DNA of 64,000 nt from Nitrosomonas marina (GTDB lineage Bacteria > Pseudomonadota > Gammaproteobacteria > Burkholderiales > Nitrosomonadaceae): NCBI RefSeq assembly GCF_900111605.1, contig NZ_FOIA01000004.1, forward strand, positions 90,727-154,726, read 5' to 3'. The notes beneath the pieces are model-generated. The model saw only the letters and a list, made by a program, of their open reading frames with translations. It did not search any database and was not told the DNA's origin. Of the stretch, positions 1 through 11,311 are shown piece after piece (position 1 is the stretch's first letter; each line of letters starts with the position of its first letter). The position numbers were made by a program, and so were the translations under genes.

Positions 1-51
1 AAGGGATCTTGAAACAAGAATGTGTGACTTCGGAGAGAAGAGGCATTAGAA

Positions 52-1233
52 ATGATTTACCGAATGAACCATACCCCGTCTTACAGTCTGCCCGAGTTCG
101 ATCAGGCTTTGATATGGTCTGTTCTGTTTTTGCTGGGAATCGGATTGGTGATGGTCTATTCTGCATCTGCTGCTATTGCTGAAGCACAGTTTGGTAGCGA
201 TCAATCCGCGCATTATCTAGTACGTCATGTGATCTATTTGTTGCTAGGCATAGTGTTCGGTGCTGCGGCTTTTCAAGTCCCTGTTCATATCTGGCAGAAG
301 TATGCCATTTTTTTGTTGCTGGCTGGAATAATACTGCTGGTATTGGTGCTGCTACCTGGGGTCGGGCGAGAAGTCAATGGTAGTCAACGATGGATTTCGC
401 TGTATGTGGTGAATCTTCAGCCTTCAGAAATGATGAAGTTGTTTATGATTATCTACGCGTCTGATTATGTTGTGCGCAAAGCGGCCGATCTGAATTGCTT
501 TTATAAAGGTTTCTTACCGCTATTCGCGTTGATTGTCGTTATGGGATTTTTGTTATTGCAGCAACCGGATTTTGGTGCTGCTGCTGTGATTACAGTGTTA
601 ACAATCGGTATTTTGTTTTTGGGTGGCGTCAGCATAAAAATATTTGCTGGACTTTTGAGTTTGTCAGCAGTCGCCATGTTTGTACTGATCTATGTGGCAA
701 ACTATCGTTTGGAACGAATAATCGGTTTTATGGATCCTTGGGCTGATCCGCTCGGTAAGGGCTATCAGCTCAGTCATGCTTTGATTGCATTTGGTCGGGG
801 AGAATGGTTTGGGGTTGGACTGGGCGGCAGCGTGGAAAAATTATTCTATCTACCCGAGGCACATACCGATTTCCTGCTGGCTGTATTGGCTGAAGAACTT
901 GGTTTTGTGGGTGTGGCTGTTGTAATTGTGTTGTTCGCGATTCTGGTGACACGTGCTTTTGCGATAGGACGCCAGTCTGCCAGGCTGGAATGTCACTTTG
1001 CTGCGCTAGTGGCCCAGGGCATCGGTTTGTGGATCGGTATGCAGGCCATTATTAATATGGGCGTTAATATGGGTGTATTGCCAACCAAAGGGTTAACGTT
1101 GCCATTGATGAGTTTTGGAGGCAGCAGCATTACAGCGGTATGTTTTGCTCTGGCTATATTAATGCGGATTGATTGGGAAAACCGGCAACGATTACGTGGA
1201 GTGCAAAGGGACGATGCATGGCATTCAGCGTGA
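52..1233 (+). CDS. ftsW: Lipid II polymerase FtsW (SEDS family)
   Basis: Septal peptidoglycan glycosyltransferase of the divisome, an inner-membrane protein of 393 residues, normal for the family. The sequence is almost entirely hydrophobic segments. SEDS hallmarks are visible: NGSQRWI at about 109-115, LQPSEMMKL at about 122-130, PDFGAAAV near 172, the [19 protein letters not shown] loop with the conserved Asp near 273, and [19 protein letters not shown] near the C-terminus. The start at 52 has a purine-rich site (GGAGAGAAGAGG) upstream; ATG at 64 is an alternative. The first 51 bases should hold the end of the preceding dcw gene but are too short to identify. Its stop lies 12 bases before murG, so the two are cotranscribed. 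Confidence 0.97.
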   Translation: MIYRMNHTPSYSLPEFDQALIWSVLFLLGIGLVMVYSASAAIAEAQFGSDQSAHYLVRHVIYLLLGIVFGAAAFQVPVHIWQKYAIFLLLAGIILLVLVLLPGVGREVNGSQRWISLYVVNLQPSEMMKLFMIIYASDYVVRKAADLNCFYKGFLPLFALIVVMGFLLLQQPDFGAAAVITVLTIGILFLGGVSIKIFAGLLSLSAVAMFVLIYVANYRLERIIGFMDPWADPLGKGYQLSHALIAFGRGEWFGVGLGGSVEKLFYLPEAHTDFLLAVLAEELGFVGVAVVIVLFAILVTRAFAIGRQSARLECHFAALVAQGIGLWIGMQAIINMGVNMGVLPTKGLTLPLMSFGGSSITAVCFALAILMRIDWENRQRLRGVQRDDAWHSA

Positions 1234-1245
1234 ATTCGGGCATTA

Positions 1246-2340
1246 ATGATGGCACAAACGATTTTGATAATGGCAGGTGGCACAGGGGGACATGTTTTTC
1301 CCGGCCTGGCTGTTGCAGATTATCTCAAGTTGTCTGGTTGGCGGATTGTTTGGCTGGGTACTAAAACGGGTATGGAAAATAGATTGGTAGCACAACAAAA
1401 CTATGAAATCGAAGCTATTGATTTTGCAGGCCTGCGGGGAAAGCGTGCGATGACCTGGATGACTCTGCCGTTTCGACTGTTGCGGGCAATGATGCAAAGT
1501 ATGCGGATACTGCGCAGGGTGCGGCCTGATGTGGTGCTGGGTATGGGTGGCTATCCTGCTTTTCCTGGCGGAATGATGGCTTCTTTGCTGAATATACCTC
1601 TCATTATCCATGAGCAAAATTCCGTACCGGGTTTGACCAATAAAATACTGGCAAAACTGGCAGACAAGGTGCTCCTGGGTTTCCCTGAAGCAATCAAAGG
1701 GAATCCGGCAAAGGTAGTCGTTGTAGGAAATCCGGTGCGTGAGGAGATTGCTGGGATGGAGGCGCCGGAGCAACGATTTTGTGGTCGCAGTGGTGTGCTC
1801 AGGCTACTGGTGGTTGGTGGCAGCCGGGGAGCACACGTGTTGAATAAAGTTGTGCCCCAGGCATTAAGTATGTTGCCTGAGAATCAACGGCCGACAGTCG
1901 TTCATCAGGCCGGAAAAGGCAATCTGGAAGCGCTGCGTGCAAATTATGCGACTCATGGAGTGAAAGCTCACCTAACGGAATTCATTGATGATATGGCGGC
2001 ACAATATGCTGCTTGCGATTTGGTACTGTGCAGAGCGGGTGCACTGACGGTTTCAGAATTGGCTGCGGCTGGAGTTGCAAGCATATTGGTACCCTATCCC
2101 TATGCTGTAGATGACCACCAGACGGCTAACGCTCGATTTTTGAGTAAGCATCAAGCAGCCGTTTTATTGCCGCAAATCGATTTGAGTCCGGAGAATCTGA
2201 CGAATGTATTGAAAGGACTTGCGCGCGACAAGCTGCTGGCGATGGCAGACGCGGCACGCAAGCAGTCAATGCCGGATGCAACCAGGCAGGTTGGACAGAT
2301 CTGTATTCAGGCTATTCAGGCAAATGAGGTGTCGTCGTGA
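1246..2340 (+). CDS. murG: UDP-GlcNAc--undecaprenyl-pyrophosphoryl-MurNAc-pentapeptide transferase MurG
   Basis: Makes lipid II by adding GlcNAc to lipid I on the cytoplasmic face of the inner membrane. Family motifs are intact: [14 protein letters not shown] at the N-terminus, [29 protein letters not shown] in the second Rossmann domain, and the UDP-GlcNAc site [15 protein letters not shown] followed by DDHQTANA. Length 364 is typical. Two consecutive ATGs (1246, 1249) could serve as start. The stop overlaps the GTG start of murC by 4 bases, a translational-coupling arrangement. Confidence 0.97.
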   Translation: MMAQTILIMAGGTGGHVFPGLAVADYLKLSGWRIVWLGTKTGMENRLVAQQNYEIEAIDFAGLRGKRAMTWMTLPFRLLRAMMQSMRILRRVRPDVVLGMGGYPAFPGGMMASLLNIPLIIHEQNSVPGLTNKILAKLADKVLLGFPEAIKGNPAKVVVVGNPVREEIAGMEAPEQRFCGRSGVLRLLVVGGSRGAHVLNKVVPQALSMLPENQRPTVVHQAGKGNLEALRANYATHGVKAHLTEFIDDMAAQYAACDLVLCRAGALTVSELAAAGVASILVPYPYAVDDHQTANARFLSKHQAAVLLPQIDLSPENLTNVLKGLARDKLLAMADAARKQSMPDATRQVGQICIQAIQANEVSS

Positions 2341-3755
2341 GACATAAAGTTAGACATATCCATTTTGTAGGCATCTGCGGTGCCGGTATGAGCGGAATTG
2401 CTGAAGTGATGCTGAATCTGAAATACCAGATCAGCGGTTCAGACCTATCAGATAATTGGGTGGCACAGCGGCTCAAAGGTCTCGGCATAAAAGTTTATAC
2501 CGGTCATGCTGCTGAGCAGATAGCAGGCGCAGACGTAGTGGTGACCTCGACGGCAGTCAAACCGGATAATCCGGAAGTGATTGCAGCACATGAAAAAAAT
2601 ATTCCGGTCGTGCCCCGTGCGTTGATGTTAGCTGAATTGTTAAGGTTAAGGCGTGGTATTGCGATAGCAGGAACGCATGGCAAAACTACGACGACCAGTT
2701 TGGTAGCCAGCATATTGGCAGAAGCAGACATGGATCCGACATTTGTCATTGGGGGTAGGTTAGAAGCTGCCGGTTGCCATGCGAGACTTGGCAGTGGCGA
2801 GTTTATAGTAGTTGAAGCGGATGAATCTGATGCCTCATTTCTGTATTTGCAGCCCGTTCTGGCAGTTGTGACCAACGTAGATGCGGATCATATGGAAACT
2901 TATGGCCATGATTTTACCCGTCTGAAGCAAACTTTTGTCGAGTTCATGCATCATCTCCCTTTTTACGGTATGGCGGTCTTATGTATCGATGATGCCAATG
3001 TGCGTACCCTCATGCATGATATTACCAAACCGGTTACTACATACGGATTTTCTGAAGATGCCCAGATTCGAGCCCTTGATACTGAACATCACAACGGTCA
3101 GATGCATTTTACAGCTTTGATTGGTGTGAACGGTTCAGCACGCAGGCTGCCGATTCATTTGAATTTGCCAGGTCTGCATAATGTACAGAATGCGCTGGCA
3201 GCTATTGCTGTGGCGAATGAAATTGGTGTGCTCGATGCAGCAATCACCAGGGCACTAGCGTCTTTTAAGGGTGTTGAGCGGCGTTTCCAGTATTATGGCG
3301 AGATTCGTTTGTCCAGGCAGCGAAGCTTTGCACTGATTGATGACTATGGTCATCATCCGGCTGAAATTGCAGCGACCCTGGATGCGGCACGAGGCGCTTT
3401 TCCCGGTAGACGTCTTGTATTGGCATTTCAACCCCATCGCTACACACGAACCCGCGATTTGTTTGAAGATTTTGTCAAGGTGCTTTCTCAGGCGGATGTG
3501 TTATTGCTCGCGGAAGTGTATTCGGCCGGCGAAGAACCAATTGTTGCAGCGGATAGTAAGTCGCTGACGAGGTCGGTACGCATCAAGGGGAAAGTTGAAC
3601 CGATATATACCGCAAACGTAGAGGAGTTGACAGCGGCTATTTTAGATGTGGTCGAAGATGGTGATTTGGTACTTGTGATGGGGGCTGGGTCAATTGCTAA
3701 GGTCGCGCCCGAAATTGTAAAAAAGCAGCAGAAGTTGATGATTATCAATGAATGA
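2337..3755 (+). CDS. murC: UDP-N-acetylmuramate--L-alanine ligase MurC
   Basis: Cytoplasmic Mur ligase adding L-Ala to UDP-MurNAc. The N-terminal dinucleotide-like loop [16 protein letters not shown], the ATP loop [11 protein letters not shown] near 115, the [11 protein letters not shown] segment, the [11 protein letters not shown] metal and substrate site, and the C-terminal [14 protein letters not shown] and [17 protein letters not shown] motifs are all present. It has 472 residues. The GTG start overlaps the murG stop (GTGA), so translation is probably coupled. The spacing to murB is 33 bases. Confidence 0.97.
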   Translation: MRHKVRHIHFVGICGAGMSGIAEVMLNLKYQISGSDLSDNWVAQRLKGLGIKVYTGHAAEQIAGADVVVTSTAVKPDNPEVIAAHEKNIPVVPRALMLAELLRLRRGIAIAGTHGKTTTTSLVASILAEADMDPTFVIGGRLEAAGCHARLGSGEFIVVEADESDASFLYLQPVLAVVTNVDADHMETYGHDFTRLKQTFVEFMHHLPFYGMAVLCIDDANVRTLMHDITKPVTTYGFSEDAQIRALDTEHHNGQMHFTALIGVNGSARRLPIHLNLPGLHNVQNALAAIAVANEIGVLDAAITRALASFKGVERRFQYYGEIRLSRQRSFALIDDYGHHPAEIAATLDAARGAFPGRRLVLAFQPHRYTRTRDLFEDFVKVLSQADVLLLAEVYSAGEEPIVAADSKSLTRSVRIKGKVEPIYTANVEELTAAILDVVEDGDLVLVMGAGSIAKVAPEIVKKQQKLMIINE

Positions 3756-3788
3756 CTGGTGACTAGAAAACATGAGGAAGCGTAGCTG

Positions 3789-4772
3789 ATGTGCGCAGTA
3801 TTTCAAATGTACAGACAAAAGACTTGCCGTCCATCAGGAACCAGTGAGGCGAGTTTATACGGTGTGTCCGGTGAAATTCGGATCAATGAACCGATGAGCC
3901 GCCATACTTCCTGGCGTACAGGTGGCAATGCGCGCAGATATTATTTACCGGCTGATCTGGAAGATTTGAGCGTATTTTTGCAAAAGCTCCCAATCGATGA
4001 ACCGGTTTATATGGTTGGGCTGGGTAGTAATCTACTGGTGAGGGATGGTGGTTTGCCTGGAACCGTGATTGCAGCACATGCCCGGCTAAATGATTTGCAA
4101 ATACTGGATCGCGATCAAACCGGCGGACTGGTTTACGCAGGCGCAGGGGTAGCTTGTGCCAAGGTGGCGCGTTTTGCAGCCAGAAATCAGCTTGTCGGAG
4201 CTGAATTTCTGGCCGGTATTCCTGGAACGATCGGCGGCGCATTGGCAATGAATGCAGGATGTTATGGTACAGAAACCTGGCAGCTGGTTGAGCAGGTCAG
4301 AGTGGTTAATCGCAGTGGAGAGATTGGATTACGGATGCCTGATGCATACACAATCGGCTACCGCAGTGTGAAATTGAAAACTGAATCCTATAATCAATCA
4401 GAATGGTTTGCTGGGGCTTATATCAGGCTGGAATCAGGTGATGAATCAGAGTCGAGGGAAAAGATCAGGCGCCTGTTGGCATTGAGGGTCAGCAGTCAGC
4501 CATTGAACAAGCCGAACGCAGGTTCGGTATTTAGAAATCCTCCAGGTAATCATGCAGCACGCCTGATTGAGTCGTGCGGACTCAAGGGTTCGCAAATTGG
4601 TGGTGCAATTGTTTCTATCAAGCATGCGAATTTTATCCTGAATACAGGGCACGCATCAGCTAAGGATATTGAAGGGCTGATTTTGATGGTGAAGGATAAG
4701 GTCGAGCAGGAAACGGGTGTGGCTTTAATACAGGAAGTGCGGATTATCGGTGCAGCTGGGAGAGGAACATAA
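3789..4772 (+). CDS. murB: UDP-N-acetylenolpyruvoylglucosamine reductase MurB
   Basis: FAD-dependent reductase that completes UDP-MurNAc synthesis. The FAD-binding region shows [31 protein letters not shown] and an Arg-containing GYRSVKLK segment. The C-terminal domain has NAGSVFRNP with the proton-donor Ser and [19 protein letters not shown]. At 327 residues it is near normal. An N-terminal stretch of about 25 residues precedes the conserved [16 protein letters not shown]; start 3789 has GAGGAAG upstream. The TAATG junction overlaps ddl by one base. It is unusual only in that murC precedes murB in the same operon rather than being fused to it. Confidence 0.96.
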   Translation: MCAVFQMYRQKTCRPSGTSEASLYGVSGEIRINEPMSRHTSWRTGGNARRYYLPADLEDLSVFLQKLPIDEPVYMVGLGSNLLVRDGGLPGTVIAAHARLNDLQILDRDQTGGLVYAGAGVACAKVARFAARNQLVGAEFLAGIPGTIGGALAMNAGCYGTETWQLVEQVRVVNRSGEIGLRMPDAYTIGYRSVKLKTESYNQSEWFAGAYIRLESGDESESREKIRRLLALRVSSQPLNKPNAGSVFRNPPGNHAARLIESCGLKGSQIGGAIVSIKHANFILNTGHASAKDIEGLILMVKDKVEQETGVALIQEVRIIGAAGRGT

Positions 4773-5689
4773 TGACTAAACAGGATTTTGGCAAAGTGGC
4801 GGTATTGTTTGGGGGATGTTCGGCCGAGCGTGATGTTTCACTGCAGAGTGGACAAGCTGTACTCGAAGCGCTACGTCATAGTGGTGTGGATGCGCACCCA
4901 TTTGATCCGGGAAGAAAGTCGCTGGCGGCGTTAGAAGATGAACGGTTTGACAGGGCTTATATTGCTTTACACGGACGCTTTGGTGAAGATGGTACAGTTC
5001 AGGGTGCGCTTGAATTGATGCGCATACCCTATACAGGCAGTGGCGTAATGGCCAGTGCGCTGGCTATGGACAAATGGCGTACAAAATTGTTGTGGCAGGC
5101 GGTAGGTGTTGAGTCTCCGCGCAGTATGTTGCTTACAGTGCATAGCGATTTTGAAAAAGTTGCACAAGTGCTTGGATTGCCATTGATCGTCAAACCGGTG
5201 CGCGAAGGGTCTACCATCGGCTTGAGCAAGATCGACCATGTCAGGGATATCGATGCAGCATATCGCCTGGCAGCAGAGCATGACGCGCTCGTACTCGCGG
5301 AGGAATATATCGCTGGTACCGAACTGACAGCGGCAATACTTGGCGAAATGCCGCTGCCTCTGGTCAGAATAGAAGTTGCCGGAGGGTTGTATGATTATGA
5401 AGCCAAATATCTTTCTGACAAGACCCGTTATTTTTGCCCCAGTGGTTTACCGGAAGATCAAGCAGGATTGATACAGTCCCAGGCATTGCTTGCCTACCAG
5501 GCAATCGGCTGCGAAGGATGGGGACGTGTTGATCTGATTTTAGGTGAAGATGGCCGGTTTTATTTTCTGGAAGCGAATACCTCGCCTGGAATGACAAGTC
5601 ACAGCCTGGTTCCCATGGCAGCCAAAGCTGCAGGTATCGATTTTGAAGAGCTGGTTCTGCAAATATTGAGTTTATCGCATGTGGGATAG
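4772..5689 (+). CDS. ddl: D-alanine--D-alanine ligase
   Basis: ATP-grasp ligase supplying D-Ala-D-Ala for the pentapeptide. Visible are the N-terminal [33 protein letters not shown], the ATP-binding [32 protein letters not shown], and the metal/ATP motif [20 protein letters not shown]. With 305 residues it matches the DdlB group found in dcw clusters. The start shares one base with the murB stop and the end overlaps ftsQ by 11 bases. Confidence 0.96.
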   Translation: MTKQDFGKVAVLFGGCSAERDVSLQSGQAVLEALRHSGVDAHPFDPGRKSLAALEDERFDRAYIALHGRFGEDGTVQGALELMRIPYTGSGVMASALAMDKWRTKLLWQAVGVESPRSMLLTVHSDFEKVAQVLGLPLIVKPVREGSTIGLSKIDHVRDIDAAYRLAAEHDALVLAEEYIAGTELTAAILGEMPLPLVRIEVAGGLYDYEAKYLSDKTRYFCPSGLPEDQAGLIQSQALLAYQAIGCEGWGRVDLILGEDGRFYFLEANTSPGMTSHSLVPMAAKAAGIDFEELVLQILSLSHVG

Positions 5690-6446
5690 TCACCGATTTT
5701 TGAGTTTTGTGTCGAATATGCTGTTTCTGATGACAGCGGTGGCTGTGGTTTTTTTTCTGGTGCAGCACTATGGTTTGCCGCGTTTTTTGCCATTGAAAAC
5801 CGTATATATCCAGGGAATGGAGGCTGATCGTGTTGAATTCAAGCATATTAACCGTGAGCAGATCAAAAAAATTGTGCAGCATCATGTGCAGGGAAACTTT
5901 TTGTCTGTTGATCTGGTCGCGGTGCGCGATGCTTTCATTGGTTTGCCGTGGGTGCGGGATGCCAGGGTGGAACGGACCTGGCCGCTAGCGTTGAATATCA
6001 GGTTAGAAGAACATCAGGCGCTGGCTCACTGGGGTAGTCATGCTCTGGTAAATACGTACGGCGAAGTATTTCGTGTCGTATCAAATGAAAAGATGCCGGT
6101 TTTTACAGCACCTATGGAAGCAAATTCACAGGAAATCACACGACGCTACCGACACTTCAATAAGGTGTTGGCGCCATTGCATCAATCAATCGCAGAAATC
6201 AATTTGTCATCTCGGCATGCATGGCGATTGCAATTGAATACAGGGACAGTTCTTGAATTAGGCAGACATGACGTTGATAAACGGTTAATGCGGTATGTTT
6301 CAGTCTACAACCACAGCATAGCGCACTTGAGTCAGGATAAGCCGCTCGCATATGTGGATTTACGCTATACCAATGGATTTGCAGTATATATGCCCGAAGC
6401 AGAAAAACCATTGAAAGGTAAGAATATATTAAAGAAAGAAACTTGA
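5679..6446 (+). CDS. ftsQ: Cell division protein FtsQ
   Basis: Bitopic divisome protein linking cytoplasmic and periplasmic division components. It has a short cytoplasmic N-terminus, one membrane segment (about residues 12-28, [16 protein letters not shown]), then a POTRA domain starting at the [13 protein letters not shown] region, and the FtsQ signature [32 protein letters not shown] near 90-120. It has 255 residues. It overlaps ddl by 11 bases, and ftsA follows after 20 bases. Confidence 0.95.
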   Translation: MWDSHRFLSFVSNMLFLMTAVAVVFFLVQHYGLPRFLPLKTVYIQGMEADRVEFKHINREQIKKIVQHHVQGNFLSVDLVAVRDAFIGLPWVRDARVERTWPLALNIRLEEHQALAHWGSHALVNTYGEVFRVVSNEKMPVFTAPMEANSQEITRRYRHFNKVLAPLHQSIAEINLSSRHAWRLQLNTGTVLELGRHDVDKRLMRYVSVYNHSIAHLSQDKPLAYVDLRYTNGFAVYMPEAEKPLKGKNILKKET

Positions 6447-6466
6447 AATCAGGGAGATGTGACTAG

Positions 6467-7705
6467 ATGGGTAGAGCTAGGGAAAGTAGAAATCTGATTG
6501 CCGGGCTAGATATTGGCACCTCTAAAATTGTAGCGATTGTTGCGGAAATACTGCCGGAAGGAGGGGTTGAAATTATTGGTTTGGGCAGTCATCCATCCCG
6601 TGGTTTGAAGAAAGGTGTGGTCGCAAATATTGAAACAACTGTCAATGCCATTCAGCGTGCGCTGGAAGAGGTTGAATTGATGGCGGATTGCAAAATCAAT
6701 GAAGTCTTTACCGGAATTGCTGGCAGCCATATTAAAGGGATCAATTCTGATGGTATGGTGCCAATCAAGGATAAGGAAGTCACTGAAGCGGACGTCGAGC
6801 GCGTGATGGAAGCCGCCAAAGCTGTGAATATACCAGCCGACCAGCAAATTCTGCACATCCTGAATCAGGAATTCATTATTGATGGTCAGGAAGATGTACG
6901 TGAGCCCGTGGGTATGAGTGGTATTCGTCTTGAGGTAAAAGTGCACATTGTTACAGGGGCCGTGTCGGCAGCCCAAAATATTGTTAAATGTGTACACCGT
7001 TGCGGACTTGAAGTGCGTGATTTGATTTTGCAACCACTGGCTTCGGCGATGGCAGTGCTTACTGAAGACGAGAAAGACCTGGGTGTCTGTTTGGTTGATA
7101 TTGGTGGTGGCACGACTGATATAGCAGTATTTACTAACGGCGCTATTCGCCATACTGCCGTGATCCCAATAGCTGGTGATCAAATTACAAACGATATCGC
7201 GATGGCGCTACGTACACCGACCAAGAACGCTGAAGACTTGAAATGCCGTTACGGTTATGCACTGAGAAGTCTGGCAGATACGCGAGAAATGATTGAAGTG
7301 CCGGACGTTGGCAACAGAGGCTCGCGTCAGCTTTCCGTACAAACGTTGGCAGAAGTGATAGAACCGCGTGCTGAAGAACTCTACACCTTGGTGCAGGCAG
7401 AGTTGCGGCGCAGCGGCTTCGAGGAATTACTGTCATCCGGCATTGTGATCACAGGTGGAAGCGCTTCTTTGCGCGGCATGGTGGAGTTGGGCGAGGAGAT
7501 CTTTCATATGCCTGTGCGTCTGGGGGTGCCTAATTATAAAGGGAACTTGCAGGATGTCGTGCATACGCCGAGGTATTCGACTGGTGTGGGGCTCATTATG
7601 ACAGGTATTGAACACATCAGGTTACATCAGCATTTGCGGCTGCAGGGTGGTTCGGCAAAACAGATTTTTGCCAGGATGAAAAGCTGGTTTCAAAGAAACT
7701 TTTAG
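6467..7705 (+). CDS. ftsA: Cell division protein FtsA
   Basis: Actin-like ATPase that anchors FtsZ to the membrane. N-terminal IAGLDIGTSKIVAIVAEI is the phosphate-1 site. VCLVDIGGGTTDIAVF is the phosphate-2 site and SGIVITGGSASLRGM the adenosine site. The C-terminal MKSWFQRNF is the expected amphipathic membrane-targeting helix. With 412 residues it is typical. It sits between ftsQ and ftsZ as in most proteobacteria. Confidence 0.97.
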   Translation: MGRARESRNLIAGLDIGTSKIVAIVAEILPEGGVEIIGLGSHPSRGLKKGVVANIETTVNAIQRALEEVELMADCKINEVFTGIAGSHIKGINSDGMVPIKDKEVTEADVERVMEAAKAVNIPADQQILHILNQEFIIDGQEDVREPVGMSGIRLEVKVHIVTGAVSAAQNIVKCVHRCGLEVRDLILQPLASAMAVLTEDEKDLGVCLVDIGGGTTDIAVFTNGAIRHTAVIPIAGDQITNDIAMALRTPTKNAEDLKCRYGYALRSLADTREMIEVPDVGNRGSRQLSVQTLAEVIEPRAEELYTLVQAELRRSGFEELLSSGIVITGGSASLRGMVELGEEIFHMPVRLGVPNYKGNLQDVVHTPRYSTGVGLIMTGIEHIRLHQHLRLQGGSAKQIFARMKSWFQRNF

Positions 7706-7772
7706 TTGAATAATTTTATATATTAATGTTTTTTCATTGGTTTTTGTCATACTGATCTAAAGGAGGGGTGCT

Positions 7773-8921
7773 ATGTTTGAAATTATGAACAACGAAACAC
7801 AGGAAGCAATAATCAAGGTAATTGGGGTAGGTGGCTGTGGATGTAATGCAGTCGATCATATGATCCAGAACGAAATGAAAGGCGTGGAATTCATTAGCAT
7901 GAATACCGACGCGCAGGCATTGAAGAATACCAAAGCAGATATTATTCTTCAGCTAGGATCAGGGATAACCCGGGGCCTGGGCGCAGGTGCCAATCCTGAT
8001 ATCGGGCGCGAGGCAGCATTGGAGGATCGGGACCGCATCGCTGAGATGATTCAGGGTTCCGACATGTTGTTTGTGACTGCAGGAATGGGCGGTGGTACGG
8101 GTACTGGCGCCGCGCCGGTTGTAGCACAAGTGGCCAAGGAAATGGGTATTCTTACAGTTGCCGTGGTCAGCAAACCGTTTGCATTTGAAGGCAAACGCTT
8201 GAAAGCGGCGCAATTGGGTATGGAAGAATTGTCACAGCATGTCGATTCATTGATCGTGATACCGAATGACAAGCTGATGGCGGTTCTTGGTAACGATATC
8301 AGCATGCTTGATGCATTCAAAGCCGCTAATGATGTTTTGTATGGCGCTGTTGCAGGCATCGCAGAAGTAATTAACTGCCCTGGCCTGGTAAATGTTGATT
8401 TTGCGGATGTGAAAACGGTTATGTCTGAAATGGGTATGGCCATGATGGGCTCGGCTTTTTCAACGGGTGTAGACCGCGCGCGCATCGCGGCTGAACAGGC
8501 GGTAGCGAGTCCGTTGCTTGAAGACATTTCGCTCGCCGGGGCACGCGGTGTACTGGTCAACATTACCGCAAACTCTTCATTAAAAATGCGAGAAGTGCAC
8601 GAGGTGATGGGTACTATTAAAGAACTGACAGCCGAAGACGCAACGATTATTATCGGTACTGTCATTGATGAAAACATGAATGAAGATTTGCGCGTTACCA
8701 TGGTCGCGACTGGTTTGGGTAATGTTCATAATCAAAGCAAAAAGCCACTGTCAGTCGTGCATTCCCGCACCGGTACCGATGACCGGGAAGGGTTCATGGC
8801 TTCGGATGATCCCGCTGTGATACGGACTGGAAGAAGAAATGATGCGACTGTAGCCGCCATGCGTCAATCCGGTGTTGATCCGATGGATATACCGGCCTTT
8901 TTGAGAAGGCAGGCAGATTAA
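7773..8921 (+). CDS. ftsZ: Cell division GTPase FtsZ
   Basis: Tubulin-like GTPase forming the Z ring. The GTP loop GGGTGTG lies at 106-112, NTDAQAL at 44-50, and the T7-loop segment NVDFADVKTVM further on. The C-terminal conserved peptide DIPAFLRRQAD, which binds FtsA and ZapD, is intact. The ribosome site AAAGGAGGGG 8 bases before the ATG is the strongest in the cluster, as expected for an abundant protein. The 67-base AT-rich gap after ftsA may carry a further promoter. lpxC, which often follows ftsZ, is absent here. Confidence 0.98.
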   Translation: MFEIMNNETQEAIIKVIGVGGCGCNAVDHMIQNEMKGVEFISMNTDAQALKNTKADIILQLGSGITRGLGAGANPDIGREAALEDRDRIAEMIQGSDMLFVTAGMGGGTGTGAAPVVAQVAKEMGILTVAVVSKPFAFEGKRLKAAQLGMEELSQHVDSLIVIPNDKLMAVLGNDISMLDAFKAANDVLYGAVAGIAEVINCPGLVNVDFADVKTVMSEMGMAMMGSAFSTGVDRARIAAEQAVASPLLEDISLAGARGVLVNITANSSLKMREVHEVMGTIKELTAEDATIIIGTVIDENMNEDLRVTMVATGLGNVHNQSKKPLSVVHSRTGTDDREGFMASDDPAVIRTGRRNDATVAAMRQSGVDPMDIPAFLRRQAD

Positions 8922-9118
8922 ACAACCTGTATCGCCGGTTGAGAAAGACAAGCAATGTGCTTTCTAGCATGATGGTGTTGCTATCCTGGAAGAATAGCCA
9001 GTCGTGCTGGAAAGCTTGCTTTTATCTAGAAATGAACTGGTTCGTATAAAATGAAATTGTCGAGAAAGGGCCGGTTCAATCTTCTCGTTTGATATTTCGC
9101 GATATATTATTGTCAGCT

Positions 9119-9589
9119 TCAATTATCGGATCGGGCCTTGGTGTCATCAATCGGGTGCGGCCAGAAATGTTTCATGGCAAGAAAAGTAAATGAAGCAGAC
9201 CAGGTGATCATAGCAAGTCCAACCAATCCTTCTGCGGCACTCAACATACGCACGGCACCGACCGGCAATAAATCACCAAAGCCTACTGTGGTATAGACGA
9301 CTGATGAATAATAGATGTAGTCCAGCAAGTTGCCACTGTCCAGATTAGTTATATGCCCTAAATCCAGAAGCACTTGCATGATCATATAGCCAACGGCAAA
9401 CAGGATGATTTCAATGACATGTGCTGCGAGCAGACCCAGCATGACAATGAGCATGCCAACCCGTTTATGAACATGAGCGCCAACTGCATGGCCTAAAAGC
9501 CGCAGGGCTTCGTAATGCAGCACGACACAACAGATGACGATGGCACTTGAAATGAATAAAGCACTTAAATGATCGGTATATTCATACAT
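9119..9589 (-). CDS. Two-TM potassium-channel-like membrane protein
   Basis: Small integral membrane protein of 156 residues with about four hydrophobic segments. The last pair flanks a pore loop, VYTTVGFGDLLPVG, whose TVGFGD is the selectivity-filter motif (TVGYGD type) of K+ channels in the Ion_trans_2 group. There is no RCK/TrkA-N domain in the reading frame, so any regulator would be elsewhere. It is convergent with ftsZ and faces away from the Fe-S protein gene at 9860. Substrate preference is inferred from the filter only. Confidence 0.75.
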   Translation of the reverse strand: MYEYTDHLSALFISSAIVICCVVLHYEALRLLGHAVGAHVHKRVGMLIVMLGLLAAHVIEIILFAVGYMIMQVLLDLGHITNLDSGNLLDYIYYSSVVYTTVGFGDLLPVGAVRMLSAAEGLVGLAMITWSASFTFLAMKHFWPHPIDDTKARSDN

Positions 9590-9859
9590 AACGATATCGA
9601 TGATAAAAACTTATGGTTATAGCAGATGTCCTGATATAAAGTGACTGCAAAACTGTTGATAAAATTGCGGATGTAAATGTGCGAATCAGGCAATGAAATC
9701 CTGTAATCGTTGTGATTGTCAAATGGAGACGATTCGTTGTCAATTATCTATGACATAAATCCTTTAGTAGCATGTTTTGTCTACTGCACGCAGCCTGATC
9801 AGCTGGCCGCATCTTTAGCAAGGATGTTGCATTGTTTTATAGTTTCGTAATTATTATTT

Positions 9860-11254
9860 ATGACCGAATGTAATACAGATGATTGTTTGCATGACGAAGC
9901 TGACCTTTCATCCTCAGAACACATAACCAATAATCTGGTTGAACAGACCAGTCGTTGCGTCTCATGCGGTTTGTGTTTGCCGCATTGTCCGACTTATCGT
10001 TTACTGGAATCCGAAGCCGATTCTCCACGCGGGCGTATTGCGATTATCAATGGCGCTGTTAAGGGCCGTATTCCGATGAATGAAAAATTCAAATTGCATC
10101 TTGACCGATGTCTGGCTTGCCGGACGTGCGAGGCTGTTTGTCCCAATCACGTGGCTTATGGTCAGATAATTGATGAAGCACGCAGGATGATCCGGAAATC
10201 AGAGACGAATCATGGCGAGGAAAATTCTGCAGAGACCGGCCGGTTGCAGATGTTGCGTTTGTTGAGTACTCTGGCCATGCGACCGGAATGGTTTGACCGT
10301 TTGCGCTGGTTGCTTTATTTGTTTAAGAAAAGTGGCGTATTGTCTGTAATACGCTGGGTGTGGCAGCATGTTTTTCGAAACCGGTTCGGCATGCAGACTG
10401 TATTGACGCAACTGCCGCCGGTGGTTTTTCCTTTTACAGGGAACCAATCCTGGCTCAGTGTTTCATGCACATGGCGTGATTTTTATCCCGCAACCGGTGA
10501 ATCAAGGGGCACAGTGGAATTGTTTCTGGGGTGTATCGCGCGTTTAACGGATGCTGCGACATTGAATGCCAGCATTTATATACTGAACCGACTTGGTTAC
10601 AGTGTGCGCGTGCCGTCAACACAAACCTGTTGTGGTGCATTGCATCAGCATGCTGGTGATGCTGAAAAAGCGGCACAACTCAGGGATAAAAACATGCAGG
10701 CCCTTGGTGCATCAGATGCGATAGCAATCATCAGTGTGGTCTCTGGTTGCGGTGCGCAGCTTAGTGAATATACAGACACGCTAACAAACAGTAAGGGGAA
10801 GAAAGTTGATGGAAATGTTAAATTTCCGGAGATATGCGATATCAGTAAATTTCTGGCAGCTACTCAAGGATGGGATCAACTTGCGATTGCACCGTTGACA
10901 AAAAAGATAGCTGTTCACGACCCATGCAGCTTACGCCATGTACTGCGGGATCATGATTATCCATATCAAATCATACGAAAAATTCCGGGTGCACAGTTGG
11001 TTTTTTTGGCGGATAATGATCAGTGTTGCGGGGCTGCGGGTACGTATTTTATCAGACAACCTGAACTGGCCGGCAGATTGCTGGATGGTAAAATAAACGC
11101 GGTGAAGCAATGCGATGCTGAGATACTGGTCACTTCTAATGTGGGTTGTGCTATGCATATAGCAGCACGGTTGCGTGAAAGCGGTTCTGAAATTGAGGTA
11201 ATGCATCCTGTTACATTGTTGGCGCGTCAAATCCAACATCCAACAACTGGATAA
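9860..11254 (+). CDS. glcF: Glycolate oxidase iron-sulfur subunit-like protein (GlcF family)
   Basis: Cytoplasmic or membrane-peripheral electron-transfer subunit. Two 4Fe-4S clusters are bound by C33-x2-C36-x2-C39-x3-C43 and C84-x2-C87-x2-C90-x3-C94. Two CCG domains follow, each with a CCG motif (TCCGALHQHAG and QCCGAAGTYF), the second also with HDPCSLRHVLRDH. At 464 residues it is slightly longer than E. coli GlcF. No glcD or glcE neighbour is seen, so the partner flavoprotein, and hence whether the substrate is glycolate, lactate or another hydroxyacid, cannot be told here. Confidence 0.82.
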   Translation: MTECNTDDCLHDEADLSSSEHITNNLVEQTSRCVSCGLCLPHCPTYRLLESEADSPRGRIAIINGAVKGRIPMNEKFKLHLDRCLACRTCEAVCPNHVAYGQIIDEARRMIRKSETNHGEENSAETGRLQMLRLLSTLAMRPEWFDRLRWLLYLFKKSGVLSVIRWVWQHVFRNRFGMQTVLTQLPPVVFPFTGNQSWLSVSCTWRDFYPATGESRGTVELFLGCIARLTDAATLNASIYILNRLGYSVRVPSTQTCCGALHQHAGDAEKAAQLRDKNMQALGASDAIAIISVVSGCGAQLSEYTDTLTNSKGKKVDGNVKFPEICDISKFLAATQGWDQLAIAPLTKKIAVHDPCSLRHVLRDHDYPYQIIRKIPGAQLVFLADNDQCCGAAGTYFIRQPELAGRLLDGKINAVKQCDAEILVTSNVGCAMHIAARLRESGSEIEVMHPVTLLARQIQHPTTG

Positions 11255-11311
11255 TCAATAATCAAGACCGTTTTTTTATTTTACAGAACACAAAGCAGAA
11301 AGAAGGCGATT

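Noticed and set aside
8922..9118. lpxC expected downstream of ftsZ
   Set aside because: Only 197 bases lie before the convergent channel gene and no LpxC motif is present; the gene must be elsewhere.
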